Shown in pieces: positions 41,892 through 50,991 of a stretch of 64,000 bases of DNA. Source of the DNA: an uncultured Treponema sp. (GTDB lineage Bacteria; Spirochaetota; Spirochaetia; Treponematales; Treponemataceae); NCBI GenBank assembly GCA_946411505.1, contig CAMKEG010000004.1, forward strand, positions 1 to 64,000, in the 5' to 3' direction. The notes beneath the pieces were generated by a model, which was not told the DNA's origin, ran no database searches, and worked only from the letters and a program-made list of their open reading frames with translations. Positions within the stretch are counted from its first letter, which is position 1. Every line of letters starts with the position of its first letter. Both the position numbers and the translations under genes were made by a program.

Positions 41892-42704
41892 ATGGACAAC
41901 GCAAAAATCAAAGAGATGCTTTTGCAAATCCACGAAACAAAGTTGGATTTTACCGTAACCCAAAGCGGAAAGGAAAGCAAGCGCGTAAACGGCTTGTACA
42001 AGCCCGACACGCACGAAATAATTCTGCACAACAAAAACTTTAAAAGCGACTCGGAACTGGTTTACACCGCCGTCCATGAATACACCCACCACTTGGTCAC
42101 CGAGGATGATATCGCCCTTTACGGCCCGGACTACGTTTCCAACGCAAAGAGCCACACGGCGGCCTTTTGGGCGCGCTTCCAAGAACTCTTAAAAATCGCC
42201 GAGGACATGGGCTTTTACAAAATCGACATTTCTGTTTCGCCTGAGCTGGTGGAACTTACCAACAAAATCAAGTCGGAATACTTGGAGCCAAACGGAAAAA
42301 TGATGGCGGAATTTGGCCGCCTTTTAATCAAGGCCCACACGCTTTGCGAGGAGGCCGACATCCGCTACGAGGATTATGTTGACAGAATTTTGTGCCTGCC
42401 AAGAAACGCCGTCCGCGACCTTAAGCGCGTAGGAACGGTCCAGGTGAACCCCGCGCTTGGCTACGACAACATGAAGCTTGTAAGCTCCATCAAAAAGGCC
42501 GACGACCGCGCGGCCGCCGAACAGCAATTGCTTTCCGGCACCAGCCCCGTCACCGTTAGCGAGATGATGAAAAAAAGGGCCCGCGCGGCCCAAGAAGACG
42601 ACCCCAAGACAAAGCTGGAAAAAGAAGCCAAGCGCCTGCGAAAGACAATCGACCAATTGCAGCAGCGCCTTGAATACGTGGAGGAAAGCCTTGGCAACAT
42701 GTAA
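41892..42704 (+). CDS. Zinc metalloprotease-like protein (SprT/HEYTHH type)
   Basis: A 270-residue protein. VHEYTHHLV (about 62-70) carries a HExxH zinc site within the first 110 residues; the middle is helical and the C-terminus (about 225-270, KLEKEAKRLRKTIDQLQQRLEYVEE) is a coiled coil. It lacks a signal peptide. Start ATG 41892 matches the leaderless promoter. It overlaps the next gene by 14 bp. Confidence 0.65.
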   Translation: MDNAKIKEMLLQIHETKLDFTVTQSGKESKRVNGLYKPDTHEIILHNKNFKSDSELVYTAVHEYTHHLVTEDDIALYGPDYVSNAKSHTAAFWARFQELLKIAEDMGFYKIDISVSPELVELTNKIKSEYLEPNGKMMAEFGRLLIKAHTLCEEADIRYEDYVDRILCLPRNAVRDLKRVGTVQVNPALGYDNMKLVSSIKKADDRAAAEQQLLSGTSPVTVSEMMKKRARAAQEDDPKTKLEKEAKRLRKTIDQLQQRLEYVEESLGNM

Positions 42705-43626
42705 AGCGCGCCTCTCCGCGCCAGTCGCAGTTTTCTCCGCGCTTTCTCTTTTAGGAACGGCGGCCTTCGCGCAAAGCCAAAGCGCCGCTCCAAGCGCGCC
42801 GGTGCCGCCGGTCGCTCCTGTCCAGCCGGTCACGCTTTCGCCAAGCCTTTCCATGCCGTCAATGCCAAAAATTTCCGCGCCCGTCGCCGGCAGTTCCTTT
42901 TACACGCCCGGAAAAAAATTCATCACTAAGAACGACGCGGCGGCGCAAGACATAAGCGCGACTGGCCAAACAAAAAAGTCCGCGGCTTCAAGCGAATTGG
43001 AAAGCGGACTGTTGGGAAGCCAAGGCTTGGACTTTTCCGGCCTCACCGCGAACGATTTGGTTCAACTGGCGCAAAACGGTTCCATCACAAGCGTGTCGTC
43101 GCTTTTAGGAAACAATTCCTTCAACCGCCACCTTTCCACAAGCGCGGACTCAAACCAAACTTTGCTCAAACAAATTCTTTCCGAACTGGAAGAAATAAAA
43201 AAGACACAAAGCGCCAGCCTGGCTTCCGCCGCGACAGGAACAAAGCCCTCGTCGCTTCCGCCAAAAATTTTGCGCTTTGTCGTAAACGCCAACGACATTC
43301 TTTCAAAGTGCGCGCAAGTATACTTTAGCGACCGCGAAAGCGACGGAAGCTTTTTGCTTACCGGCGACGCCAAATGCCTTTTTGAAAACGAAAACATTTC
43401 CGAAACCTTCTACCTTTTGTTCAAGGCCAGCGGAACTCAAAACTCAAAGACAATTTACACAGTCACGCCGACAATATCGCAAAGCAAAAGTTGCGGCACG
43501 CCCTTAAGCAAATTTTGCGCCGCTCAAAACATGACCGCCTCGCGCGTCGGCAACTTGGTCACCCTTCACTTGCTTCAAGACGGAACGATGGCCGACTTGC
43601 TTTTGGACATCGGAAACGCGCAGTAA
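42691..43626 (+). CDS. Hypothetical secreted protein
   Basis: About 311 residues. Start is TTG at 42691, 6 nt after GGAGGA, giving a clear signal peptide (LSAPVAVFSALSLLGTAAFA). A Pro/Ser-rich stretch follows, then a helical middle. The C-terminal part (about 200-310) is beta-rich with paired Cys. No family recognised. It overlaps the protease gene and precedes rsmG by 5 nt, so the three are cotranscribed. Confidence 0.6.
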   Translation: MATCKARLSAPVAVFSALSLLGTAAFAQSQSAAPSAPVPPVAPVQPVTLSPSLSMPSMPKISAPVAGSSFYTPGKKFITKNDAAAQDISATGQTKKSAASSELESGLLGSQGLDFSGLTANDLVQLAQNGSITSVSSLLGNNSFNRHLSTSADSNQTLLKQILSELEEIKKTQSASLASAATGTKPSSLPPKILRFVVNANDILSKCAQVYFSDRESDGSFLLTGDAKCLFENENISETFYLLFKASGTQNSKTIYTVTPTISQSKSCGTPLSKFCAAQNMTASRVGNLVTLHLLQDGTMADLLLDIGNAQ

Positions 43627-43631
43627 AAATT

Positions 43632-44351
43632 ATGTCGACAAAACTTGTTCAAGGATTGCAAAAACTTAATTTTCCGCAGGAACAGATAGAGCGGCTCGCG
43701 CCTTTGATGGAATCCTACATAAACGAGCTTGTCTTGTTCAACTCGGCCTACAACCTTGTAAACACCAACGACCGCGAAGAGATTGCGGTCCGCCACATTT
43801 TGGACAGCCTTTCCGCCGCGCGACACATAAAGGCTTTGGCCGACGAGCGAGCCGCTCTTCTTGGTCAGGAACCAGTCTCCGCGCCCGCCAATCCCGGCCA
43901 GGAAGCAGTCACTGTCGCCGACATCGGTTCAGGCGGCGGGCTTCCGGGAATCCCTTTGGCGGCCGCCCTGCCCCAATACAATTTTGTCTTAGTTGAACGG
44001 ATGAGCAAGCGCTGCGCCTTTTTGGAAAACGCTTCGGCAATCCTAGGCTTAAAGAACGTCGTCGTCAAAAATTTGGAATTGGAAAAAACGCCCGCCGCCT
44101 CTTTCGACATCGCTACTTTCAGAGCCTTTAGGCCGCTGGACAACAAAATGCTAAAAAGCCTTTTGGCAGTGTTAAAGCCCGGCGGATTTTTGGCCGCCTA
44201 CAAAGCGCGCGGTTCAAAAATTTTGGAAGAAATGGGAGCGCTCGGCTACGCTCCCCAAGACTACAAGTCGATAGCGCTCGAAGTTCCATTCTTGACCGAC
44301 ACCAACAGCGGCGACGACCGCGAGCGCAATTTGGTCGTCATTTCAAAGTAA
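43632..44351 (+). CDS. rsmG: 16S rRNA m7G527 methyltransferase
   Basis: A 239-residue RsmG (GidB). DIGSGGGLPGIPLA is the SAM loop, LVERMSKRCAFLENA the second strand, and ATFRAFRPLDNKML the substrate side. RsmG genes are typically near the replication origin. A long insert (about 75-95, LLGQEPVSAPANPGQEA) precedes the SAM loop. It converges with and overlaps the TPR-Mrr gene by 14 bp. Confidence 0.93.
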   Translation: MSTKLVQGLQKLNFPQEQIERLAPLMESYINELVLFNSAYNLVNTNDREEIAVRHILDSLSAARHIKALADERAALLGQEPVSAPANPGQEAVTVADIGSGGGLPGIPLAAALPQYNFVLVERMSKRCAFLENASAILGLKNVVVKNLELEKTPAASFDIATFRAFRPLDNKMLKSLLAVLKPGGFLAAYKARGSKILEEMGALGYAPQDYKSIALEVPFLTDTNSGDDRERNLVVISK

Positions 44352-45696
44352 TTTTTTTGAGAAGCTGCATCAACTGCGCTTTTTCAACCAAGTCAATCGG
44401 GCGGCCTTCCACATACTTGTGAGCCTCCTCGCTGAAAGTTCCTGGCGTAAAGCAAAAACCTCGGTCAACCTTCTTGTCCTTAAGCTTTGCGTGAAAGTCG
44501 CGCATGAACAATTCGCCGACGGCGCCGGTCGTTCTGTAAAAACGGAAGAGCTCGATGTCTTCCCATTTGGGCGTCTCGACTTCGCACAAAATTTCAACTG
44601 AATCTTGCTGAACTTCAACGTCGGAAATTTTAACGACAGAGTGCGCGTAATACTTGCTTACCAAGTTCCGGCACAAAACCACAAAGTCGCTCGTTCCGCT
44701 TGTCAAATACAATTGCAAGTTTGTGTTTTGGTTCAACTCTTTGTAGCGGCTTATCAACGAAGCCACGTCCTTGTAATTTGGCACAGTGTTGTTGATTGTA
44801 GTCAAACAGGTTAAACCTTGTGAAATTTTATTGGTGGAAAAATAGCATTGCGCCAGGCGGTAGTTCAACTCAAGGAAAGTTTCCGTCGGAATGTCCTTAA
44901 GCTTAAGGCCTATTTCGTAGTCCTGCGCCGCCAAGTCGTTTTGTCCCATCCGCGCGTGGATGATTCCGGCGCTAAGGCATGAGCGGGGACCGTAAACCGG
45001 ATCAGGACGCAGGTGCACAAACACCTTAAGGGCCTTGTCTCCCGCACCGCATTCCTGCATCGCGTCGGCCATCGCGAACAAGCATTCCTTGTTTTGCGGG
45101 TCGTCGTTCAAGGCCTTGCGCAAAACCGGAAGACAGTCGCGGTATTTTTTAGCCTTGTACATGGCCATGCCAAGAGGCTCCGTGATTCCGCTCGCCTCAG
45201 GATTGATTGCGTACGCTTTTCGATAACAGGGAATGGCTTTTTCAAAGTCGTTGTTGGCGTAGCACGCTTGCGCCAAATAAAAGTTGACTTCAAAACTGTC
45301 CGACTTTAATTTGTAGGCTGTCACCAAACTTTTCAAGGCCTCTGGAATTCTCTTTAGCTTTACGCAACAAATTCCGTGCCTGAGCGTCACCAAAGCCGGA
45401 TCAACGTCAGGATGCGTCGCCGACAAATCCACAAGAGTGTTGTAAAGGGTTACGGCCTTGTCCCATAAATTTTCGCTAAAATACAAGTCGGCCAAGGGCA
45501 AAAGGGCTTGCGTGTTGTATGGGTCGTGAGAAAGTTTTTTCGTGCAGTCGCGGATGATTTGCGCGCGGTTTTTTTGCAGAGAATTTCTTCCTCTGCCGCC
45601 CTTGCTTCCGCCGCCGCCAGACCTTCTCCCTCCGACAATGCTCAAAACTGCGATAACGGAGAGACATGAAATAACCGCAATAATTACAGGTACCAT
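44338..45696 (-). CDS. TPR protein with degenerate Mrr-like C-terminal domain
   Basis: A 452-residue protein: one N-terminal membrane helix, a Gly/Arg-rich linker, about eight TPR repeats (60-340) and a C-terminal domain (about 345-452) like Mrr restriction endonucleases (FTPGTFSEEAHKYVEGRPIDLVEKAQLM). The usual QxK catalytic element is replaced (ELFRFYR), so it is probably inactive as a nuclease. The family occurs in spirochaetes; function unknown. Confidence 0.7.
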   Translation of the reverse strand: MVPVIIAVISCLSVIAVLSIVGGRRSGGGGSKGGRGRNSLQKNRAQIIRDCTKKLSHDPYNTQALLPLADLYFSENLWDKAVTLYNTLVDLSATHPDVDPALVTLRHGICCVKLKRIPEALKSLVTAYKLKSDSFEVNFYLAQACYANNDFEKAIPCYRKAYAINPEASGITEPLGMAMYKAKKYRDCLPVLRKALNDDPQNKECLFAMADAMQECGAGDKALKVFVHLRPDPVYGPRSCLSAGIIHARMGQNDLAAQDYEIGLKLKDIPTETFLELNYRLAQCYFSTNKISQGLTCLTTINNTVPNYKDVASLISRYKELNQNTNLQLYLTSGTSDFVVLCRNLVSKYYAHSVVKISDVEVQQDSVEILCEVETPKWEDIELFRFYRTTGAVGELFMRDFHAKLKDKKVDRGFCFTPGTFSEEAHKYVEGRPIDLVEKAQLMQLLKKITLK

Positions 45697-45746
45697 AACT
45701 TTTCTATTATCGACAAATTCCCGCTTATTGTCAACCGCGCGGACTC

Positions 45747-46460
45747 TTAGGCTTTTTCCTCAAAAAAATCTTTGCCAAGGCTGTGAGCGAACAAAAACTG
45801 CGCCGCGTAATACGTGACGTTGCTAAAATTGTTCATTATTTGGTCGCCCGCCCAAGAAAGCTTGCACTCTTCGTGAACGGAAAACTGCAAAGTAAAGTCA
45901 GAAGTCAAAAACAAGACGCCGGCCGCGACGACAAAATAGGACGCCTTGTTTTTAAATGAAAGGGCGTCGACAGACTTTAGCGCGCTTCCAACCACAAAAA
46001 ATGAATACGCGGCGAGCGGAACAAAAAGCTTTTCCAAGTCAATTAAAGGACAAATCCAGTCAAAAACTAAAAAGGCGCAAGCGACGGCCAAAACCAAAAG
46101 CGCGTATTTAAACGTTGGCTTTTTAAACTCTATGAACGCAAGGAAAAAACAAATTTGCGCCAACAAAAATCCCAAGATTCCGGCGACGATGTTATATTTT
46201 ATAAAAATGTCCGCTACGAGCGAAAAAAATAAGGCCAAAAAAATTTTTATCGAATAGCGCCTGAATCCCGCGGACTTTTCTTTGACCGCAAAAAAATTCA
46301 GCGCGGCCAAAAAGACAAAACAAGCGCTGCTCAACGCCTTAAAAACAACAGTCCTAAAAAATTCGCCATAAAAATAACAAACGCGATAGCCGGCAAAAAA
46401 CGCCGCGAACAAAACATAAACCGCCGCTACAATAACAAGATTCTTTTTTGATGAATTCAT
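45747..46460 (-). CDS. YhhN-family membrane protein (lysoplasmalogenase-like)
   Basis: A 237-residue protein with about eight helices. ILGFLLAQICFFLAF and the final NVTYYAAQFLFAHSL match the YhhN/TMEM86 family, some of which cleave lysoplasmalogens. Activity is unproven here. It overlaps the DUF721 gene by 4 bp. Confidence 0.75.
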   Translation of the reverse strand: MNSSKKNLVIVAAVYVLFAAFFAGYRVCYFYGEFFRTVVFKALSSACFVFLAALNFFAVKEKSAGFRRYSIKIFLALFFSLVADIFIKYNIVAGILGFLLAQICFFLAFIEFKKPTFKYALLVLAVACAFLVFDWICPLIDLEKLFVPLAAYSFFVVGSALKSVDALSFKNKASYFVVAAGVLFLTSDFTLQFSVHEECKLSWAGDQIMNNFSNVTYYAAQFLFAHSLGKDFFEEKA

Positions 46461-47002
46461 TTTTCTTCCTCCTTTTTCCCCGCGCCTTTTTTCATCCGTT
46501 CAAAAATAGCGTTCAATTCCGGCGGCAATTGGCTCGCTCCTCCCTTAGCTCCTTGTCCGCCGGTCGCGGCGGCGTCTTCCTTTCCATAACCCATTTCTTC
46601 CAAGCGCTTTTGCTCTTCCTCAATTTTTTGGGCGTATCTTTCAACGGCCCGCCTGTTCATTTCTTCTGTGTCAGCCAACGACGCGCCGCTTCCTCTTACC
46701 CTAAAGGCCATCGAGTCAATTTTAACGCCGCCGCTCAAACGGTTCATTCCAATCAAAATAAATTTTTTGTGCATTTGAAGCATTTGGTTCCAGCCGGGAT
46801 GGTCGCTCTCAACCAAAAGAATTCCGTTCTTCAAATCCACGACGGAAGAATGGGCGGCCAGCTGCTCTCCGTTGCCGGAAATTTTTTCGACGGTAGTTTT
46901 CCACGCCTGAAAAATTTTTCCGCTGTTCTCAATGTCCTGGCTGGAAATATTGTTGAAGACTTTCGTAATCATTTGAGCGCCGTTCATCACATTATCGTTC
47001 AT
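46457..47002 (-). CDS. DUF721/DciA-like protein
   Basis: A 181-residue protein. IFQAWKTTVEKISGNGEQLAAHSSVVDLKNGILLVESDHPGWNQML is the DUF721 core, which in DciA helps load the replicative helicase. The C-terminus is a coiled, Glu/Lys-rich tail. ATG 47002 overlaps the recF end by 11 bp. The gene order recF-DUF721 near dnaA supports a replication role. Confidence 0.75.
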   Translation of the reverse strand: MNDNVMNGAQMITKVFNNISSQDIENSGKIFQAWKTTVEKISGNGEQLAAHSSVVDLKNGILLVESDHPGWNQMLQMHKKFILIGMNRLSGGVKIDSMAFRVRGSGASLADTEEMNRRAVERYAQKIEEEQKRLEEMGYGKEDAAATGGQGAKGGASQLPPELNAIFERMKKGAGKKEEEK

Positions 47003-48098
47003 CTTTCCAGCCCCCATTCTCTATTAAAAAAACTTTTGTCGAAGTCCGCTTGTAGCGCTCGTAAGGCTCGCCAGGCAAAAAGGTGCAAAACAATTGCTCG
47101 TATTCAGGCAAAAGGCTGGTCAACTTTTCGCGCTTGTCCGGGTCCAGCTCCAGCATGACGTCGTCCATCAAAAGCACAGGCTTTTCGTTTATCGTCTGGC
47201 TGTAGAAAACCGCTTGGCTCACGCGCAACAAAAGCGATATCAAGCGCCTCTGTCCCATCGACGCGATTGGAACAAAAGGCTTTCCCCCGCAAGAATATCT
47301 CAGGCGGTCGCGGTGCGGGCCGCTCAAAGTCGTGCCCATTATAAAGTCGTTTTCTCTTTTGCTTTTTAGCAAATCCAAAACTTCGTCCCGGCTTGGAAGG
47401 CGGCTCAAAACTCCGTCCTTCACTTCCTTCCAGCTTGGCTCGTAACTAATCGTGACGCCTTCTATTCCCGTAACTTGCTCGTAAAGGCGGGTGAATATTT
47501 CGTTGAATTTAAAAACTGCCGTCTTGCGCTTTTTTTGAATTTCCAAGCCGTTCTCGACAAGCTGAATGTCGTAGATGTCCAGCATTTCGCGCTTGTTTTC
47601 TTTTATCAAAACATTTCGGTTTTTAAGGGAGCTTCTGTAACGGCGCAACAAGTCTATGTACAAGACGTCGTACATCGAAAGGCTTTGGTCCAAAAAAAAG
47701 CGGCGGTCGCTTGGATCGCCCTCAACAAAGCGCAAGTCGTCGTGGCAAAAAAGAATGCAAGGCATCGTGTTTATCAATTCTTTTCTGTCCTTGATTTTCT
47801 TGCCGTTTTTTTCGATTGTCTTTTTGCCGTCCTTGAAAATGACGTTAACGCTTCTGGCTCCGCCGCCGCTTTCTTGATACATCGCGCGAATGGAAAAATC
47901 TTTTTCGCCGCGCCTTACGATTTCCGTGTCGCTGTGGGTGCGGAATGAATTTCCGTAGGCGCAATAATAAAGTGATTCAAGAATGTTGCTTTTGCCCTGG
48001 CCGTTTTGTCCTACAAAATAAATTTCCTTCGAATCAAAATCGATTTTGTCGTTTTGCAAATTGCGGAAATTATAAAATGACAGCGACAAAAAAGCCAT
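46992..48098 (-). CDS. recF: DNA repair/replication protein RecF
   Basis: A 368-residue SMC-like ATPase. Walker A is GQNGQGKSNILES (near 34), the signature region is MGQRRLISLLLRVSQ and Walker B is LLMDDVMLELD. It loads RecA at gaps. It follows dnaN by 19 nt. Confidence 0.95.
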   Translation of the reverse strand: MAFLSLSFYNFRNLQNDKIDFDSKEIYFVGQNGQGKSNILESLYYCAYGNSFRTHSDTEIVRRGEKDFSIRAMYQESGGGARSVNVIFKDGKKTIEKNGKKIKDRKELINTMPCILFCHDDLRFVEGDPSDRRFFLDQSLSMYDVLYIDLLRRYRSSLKNRNVLIKENKREMLDIYDIQLVENGLEIQKKRKTAVFKFNEIFTRLYEQVTGIEGVTISYEPSWKEVKDGVLSRLPSRDEVLDLLKSKRENDFIMGTTLSGPHRDRLRYSCGGKPFVPIASMGQRRLISLLLRVSQAVFYSQTINEKPVLLMDDVMLELDPDKREKLTSLLPEYEQLFCTFLPGEPYERYKRTSTKVFLIENGGWKDER

Positions 48099-48117
48099 TA
48101 AATTGCAGCGGCGCCGG

Positions 48118-49212
48118 TTAGTTCAAATTCATCGTCATGATTACATGGAAGTAATCAGACTTAGGCTCCGTTCTCATGATGGCGGCTTTGTTGGCGTCCG
48201 TAAAGTCAAAGGCCACTCTTTCGGCGGACGTCAACTTAAGGGGCTCCTCAACGTAGCGGAAGTTAAAGGCCAGCATAATTTCCTCGCCGTTGTACTCGCA
48301 AGGAATTTCTTCGTCGGCGCTTCCCAAGTCCAGCTCAGGAGAGAATATCGTAAGCTTTCCGGGAGACAACTTGAAGATTGTCCTCAATGAAGTTTTGTCA
48401 ACATAAATGCCGATGCGGTCCATAGCCTCAAGCAAGTCAGACCTTTGAATTTGGAAAGTTTTGTCCAAGTCGCTCGGAATCACGCGGCGGTAGTTGGGGA
48501 ATTCTCCTTCCAACAAAAGGGAAGAAAATTCGTAGTTGCCGAACTTGAAGAAAATCTTTTTGTCGATGATGGCCAAAGAAACGTTTCCTTCGTCGCTGGC
48601 GTGCTTTACGACGCAGTCCAAAATTTTTGTAGGAACGATGGCCGAAGGAAAGTCAGGAATTCCGCCAAGATTTTTTTCGGCGTATGAAAGGCGGCGGCCG
48701 TCAGTGGCAACCATAATCAAATTGTCGTTTTGCTTTTCAAAGTGAACGCCCATCATAAAGTGGCGGTTTCCATCCTCGCTGACGGCGAATGAAGTTTGCT
48801 GAATCATTTCCTTCAATTCTTTTGCGGGAAGCTCAAAGTAAGAGCCGCCTTCCAAAGAGTTGATTTCCGGAAACTTGTCGCTGGCGATGCTCTTCAATGT
48901 GAAGCGTCCCTTCAATGGGCGGATTGTAACCGTTATGTCGCTCTGCTCAAATTCAATTTGTCCCTGAGGAGCCTTTGAAATGATTTTCATGAATTTGTCG
49001 CAGTAAATTGTCGTGCTTCCTTCTTCCTGAATTTCCACCGGAATCTTTGTTATGTAGTCCACGGTTGAGTCAGAAGCTTTTATTGTAAGAGTGTTGTTTT
49101 CGGCTATTAGAAGAACGTTGGAAAGCACCGATATAGGACTTTTATTCGCGATAATCTCCTGGGCAATCGCCACTTCCTTAATCATCGCGTCGCGGTCAAA
49201 CTGAAATTTCAT
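48118..49212 (-). CDS. dnaN: DNA polymerase III sliding clamp
   Basis: A 364-residue beta clamp with three similar domains; MKFQFDRDAMIKEVAIAQEI is a standard start and the end is YFHVIMTMNLN (usual last residues PMRL). It lies just across oriC from dnaA on the same strand. Confidence 0.96.
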   Translation of the reverse strand: MKFQFDRDAMIKEVAIAQEIIANKSPISVLSNVLLIAENNTLTIKASDSTVDYITKIPVEIQEEGSTTIYCDKFMKIISKAPQGQIEFEQSDITVTIRPLKGRFTLKSIASDKFPEINSLEGGSYFELPAKELKEMIQQTSFAVSEDGNRHFMMGVHFEKQNDNLIMVATDGRRLSYAEKNLGGIPDFPSAIVPTKILDCVVKHASDEGNVSLAIIDKKIFFKFGNYEFSSLLLEGEFPNYRRVIPSDLDKTFQIQRSDLLEAMDRIGIYVDKTSLRTIFKLSPGKLTIFSPELDLGSADEEIPCEYNGEEIMLAFNFRYVEEPLKLTSAERVAFDFTDANKAAIMRTEPKSDYFHVIMTMNLN

Positions 49213-49307
49213 TTTTTAAGCCTCCCTTAAAACTTTTTTAAGAATTCTATTTTAGCGCGCTTTTTAACTTTTGCATAGACTTTTTTGTTTTTTCTTTGTT
49301 CGAAAAT

Positions 49308-49354
49308 TGTGGAAAATTTTTAAAATTGTGGAAAAGTTAAAATTTTGTGGAAAA
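49308..49354 (-). promoter_or_regulatory. DnaA box cluster, 19-bp pitch
   Basis: TGTGGAAAA at 49308-49316, 49327-49335 and 49346-49354, each reading as the complement of the box TTTTCCACA. Equal spacing of 19 bp. Confidence 0.75.
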
Positions 49355-49428
49355 TTTCTTTCACTTTTTAACTCTCCATTTCTTTAAAAATCAAAGACTT
49401 ATAGCATTTTTCAACTTTTCGGCGCGCC

Positions 49429-49446
49429 TTATTATTACTATTATTA
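49429..49446. other. DnaA-trio array
   Basis: TTA TTA TTA CTA TTA TTA; the complementary strand read 3'-5' is AAT AAT AAT GAT AAT AAT, matching the [G/A]A[T/A] trio rule, running away from the boxes after a GC-rich step. Confidence 0.65.
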
Positions 49447-49465
49447 AATTTATATAAATTTAATA
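49442..49465. repeat. 24-bp AT-only palindrome in oriC
   Basis: TATTAAATTTAT followed by its exact complement ATAAATTTAATA. It probably helps unwinding. Confidence 0.7.
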
Positions 49466-49496
49466 TAAAATAAAGGCTTTTCAATCTGTTAAAAAA

Positions 49497-50882
49497 TCAC
49501 CTCTTGCTCTTAATTTCCTTTATCAAATTTTTTATGGTGTTGTCTAAAGTTGCGTCAATCTTTATCATGTCCTCAATCTTTTTGCAGCTGCTCATTACAG
49601 TGGAATGGTCCTTTCCTCCAAATTCCTCGCCAATTTCAGTCAAAGACATTTCGGTGATTTTTCTGGCTATGTAGATGGCCACATGGCGGGGAAAGGCTAT
49701 TTTTTTGCTTTGCTTTTTGCTCTTGATTTCGGAAATTGATATTCCATAAAAATCAGCCGTAACTTTTTGTATAGTGTCTATGGAAATGTTTCCTCCAAGG
49801 TTGGCGTTTATGTTTTCCTGCAAAAGGCCTTTTACGATATCAAGCGTGATTTTCTTTTCCATCATAAAATCGCCGTAGTTGACGACCTTTTTTAAGGTTC
49901 CTTCAAGTTCCCTAACGTCGCTTTCTATGTTGGCGGCTATAAAGTCAACAATGTCGTCGCTTAGAGTCTTGTTCATCAAAGAAAGCTTCTTTAAAAGAAT
50001 GGCTTTTCTTGTCTCGTATTTAGGAGCTTTCATGTCTATGCAAGAGCCGTTGTTAAACCTTGTCTTAAGGCGCTCCTTTATTCCTTTCAATTCAGTTATT
50101 GGACGGTCGCAAGTAAAGACCATTTGGGCCTTTTTTTGGTACAAGGCTTCAAAGGTGTAAAAAAGCTCGTCTTGCATGGCGTCCTTTCCTTCCAAAAAGT
50201 AAATGTCGTCAAGCAAAAATACGTCAAGCTTTCTATATTTGTTCTTGAATTCCTGGGCCTTTTTTTTGGCAAGGGATTCGGTGAATTCATTCATGAAGGA
50301 TTCGGTGTTTATGTAGGCCAGCTTGATTTTTCCTTTTTTGGCCTTATAGATGTAGTTTCCTATCGATTGCATCAAGTGAGTTTTGCCAAGACCGCTTCCT
50401 CCATACAAAAGAATAGGATTGTATTGTTTTCCTGGGGCTTCCGCCGCCGCGATTGATGCCTTGTAGGCGAACATGTTGTTTTCGCCTGGAACAAAAGTGT
50501 CAAAAGTGAAATTTTCGTTTAAGTCAGGATGATGGCTAAGCTCGTCTTCTTGAATTTTTAAAGGCTTTTGGATTTCCTTCTCTTCTTTTATTTCCTCTTT
50601 TTCCGTAGAAATGCTGGTGTTCTTTATTTCAAACTTAATTTCTATGTCGCTTCCGCTGATTTCCTTTATTTTGTTCTTTATAGTTTGAATGATTCCGCGC
50701 TTTTTCATGGAATCAAGCATGAATCCGCTTGGAACGGCGGCGGTGATTTCGTTTCCTTGGTCGCTTACATAATCAAGGTTGAACCAAAGGTTAAATTCGT
50801 TTTCCCGTCCGTTTTCCTTGTATTGGTTTCTAAGCTGATTTAAAGCTTCCACCCATATTTCTTTGTAATTGTTGTCGCTCAT
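49497..50882 (-). CDS. dnaA: Replication initiator DnaA
   Basis: A 461-residue DnaA. Domain III Walker A is YGGSGLGKTH; Walker B is LLDDIYFLEGK, where a Tyr replaces the more usual Gln. Domain IV has MSLTEIGEEFGGKDHSTVMS, the DnaA signature. TTGAAA, 18 nt, TATAAT lies upstream, with an AAAGGC ribosome site. Confidence 0.96.
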   Translation of the reverse strand: MSDNNYKEIWVEALNQLRNQYKENGRENEFNLWFNLDYVSDQGNEITAAVPSGFMLDSMKKRGIIQTIKNKIKEISGSDIEIKFEIKNTSISTEKEEIKEEKEIQKPLKIQEDELSHHPDLNENFTFDTFVPGENNMFAYKASIAAAEAPGKQYNPILLYGGSGLGKTHLMQSIGNYIYKAKKGKIKLAYINTESFMNEFTESLAKKKAQEFKNKYRKLDVFLLDDIYFLEGKDAMQDELFYTFEALYQKKAQMVFTCDRPITELKGIKERLKTRFNNGSCIDMKAPKYETRKAILLKKLSLMNKTLSDDIVDFIAANIESDVRELEGTLKKVVNYGDFMMEKKITLDIVKGLLQENINANLGGNISIDTIQKVTADFYGISISEIKSKKQSKKIAFPRHVAIYIARKITEMSLTEIGEEFGGKDHSTVMSSCKKIEDMIKIDATLDNTIKNLIKEIKSKR

Positions 50883-50991
50883 AATTTGCCTTTACTGACA
50901 TTATAAACTTACTTTACTTTTTTTTTCAATACTAGTATAATAAAATGATTGTCTTTTTTCTATTTTAAATTAGTTTTATAGGGAATAAAAA

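Larger units (their letters stand above)
49213..49496. other. oriC: Replication origin (oriC), dnaA-dnaN gap
   Basis: Three DnaA boxes (TGTGGAAAA, complement of TTTTCCACA) lie at 49308, 49327 and 49346, exactly 19 bp apart. Then come GGCGCGCC (49421-49428), six DnaA-trio units (49429-49446) and a 24-bp AT palindrome (49442-49465). This order of boxes, GC-rich step and trios matches the basal unwinding system of other bacterial origins. Confidence 0.8.
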
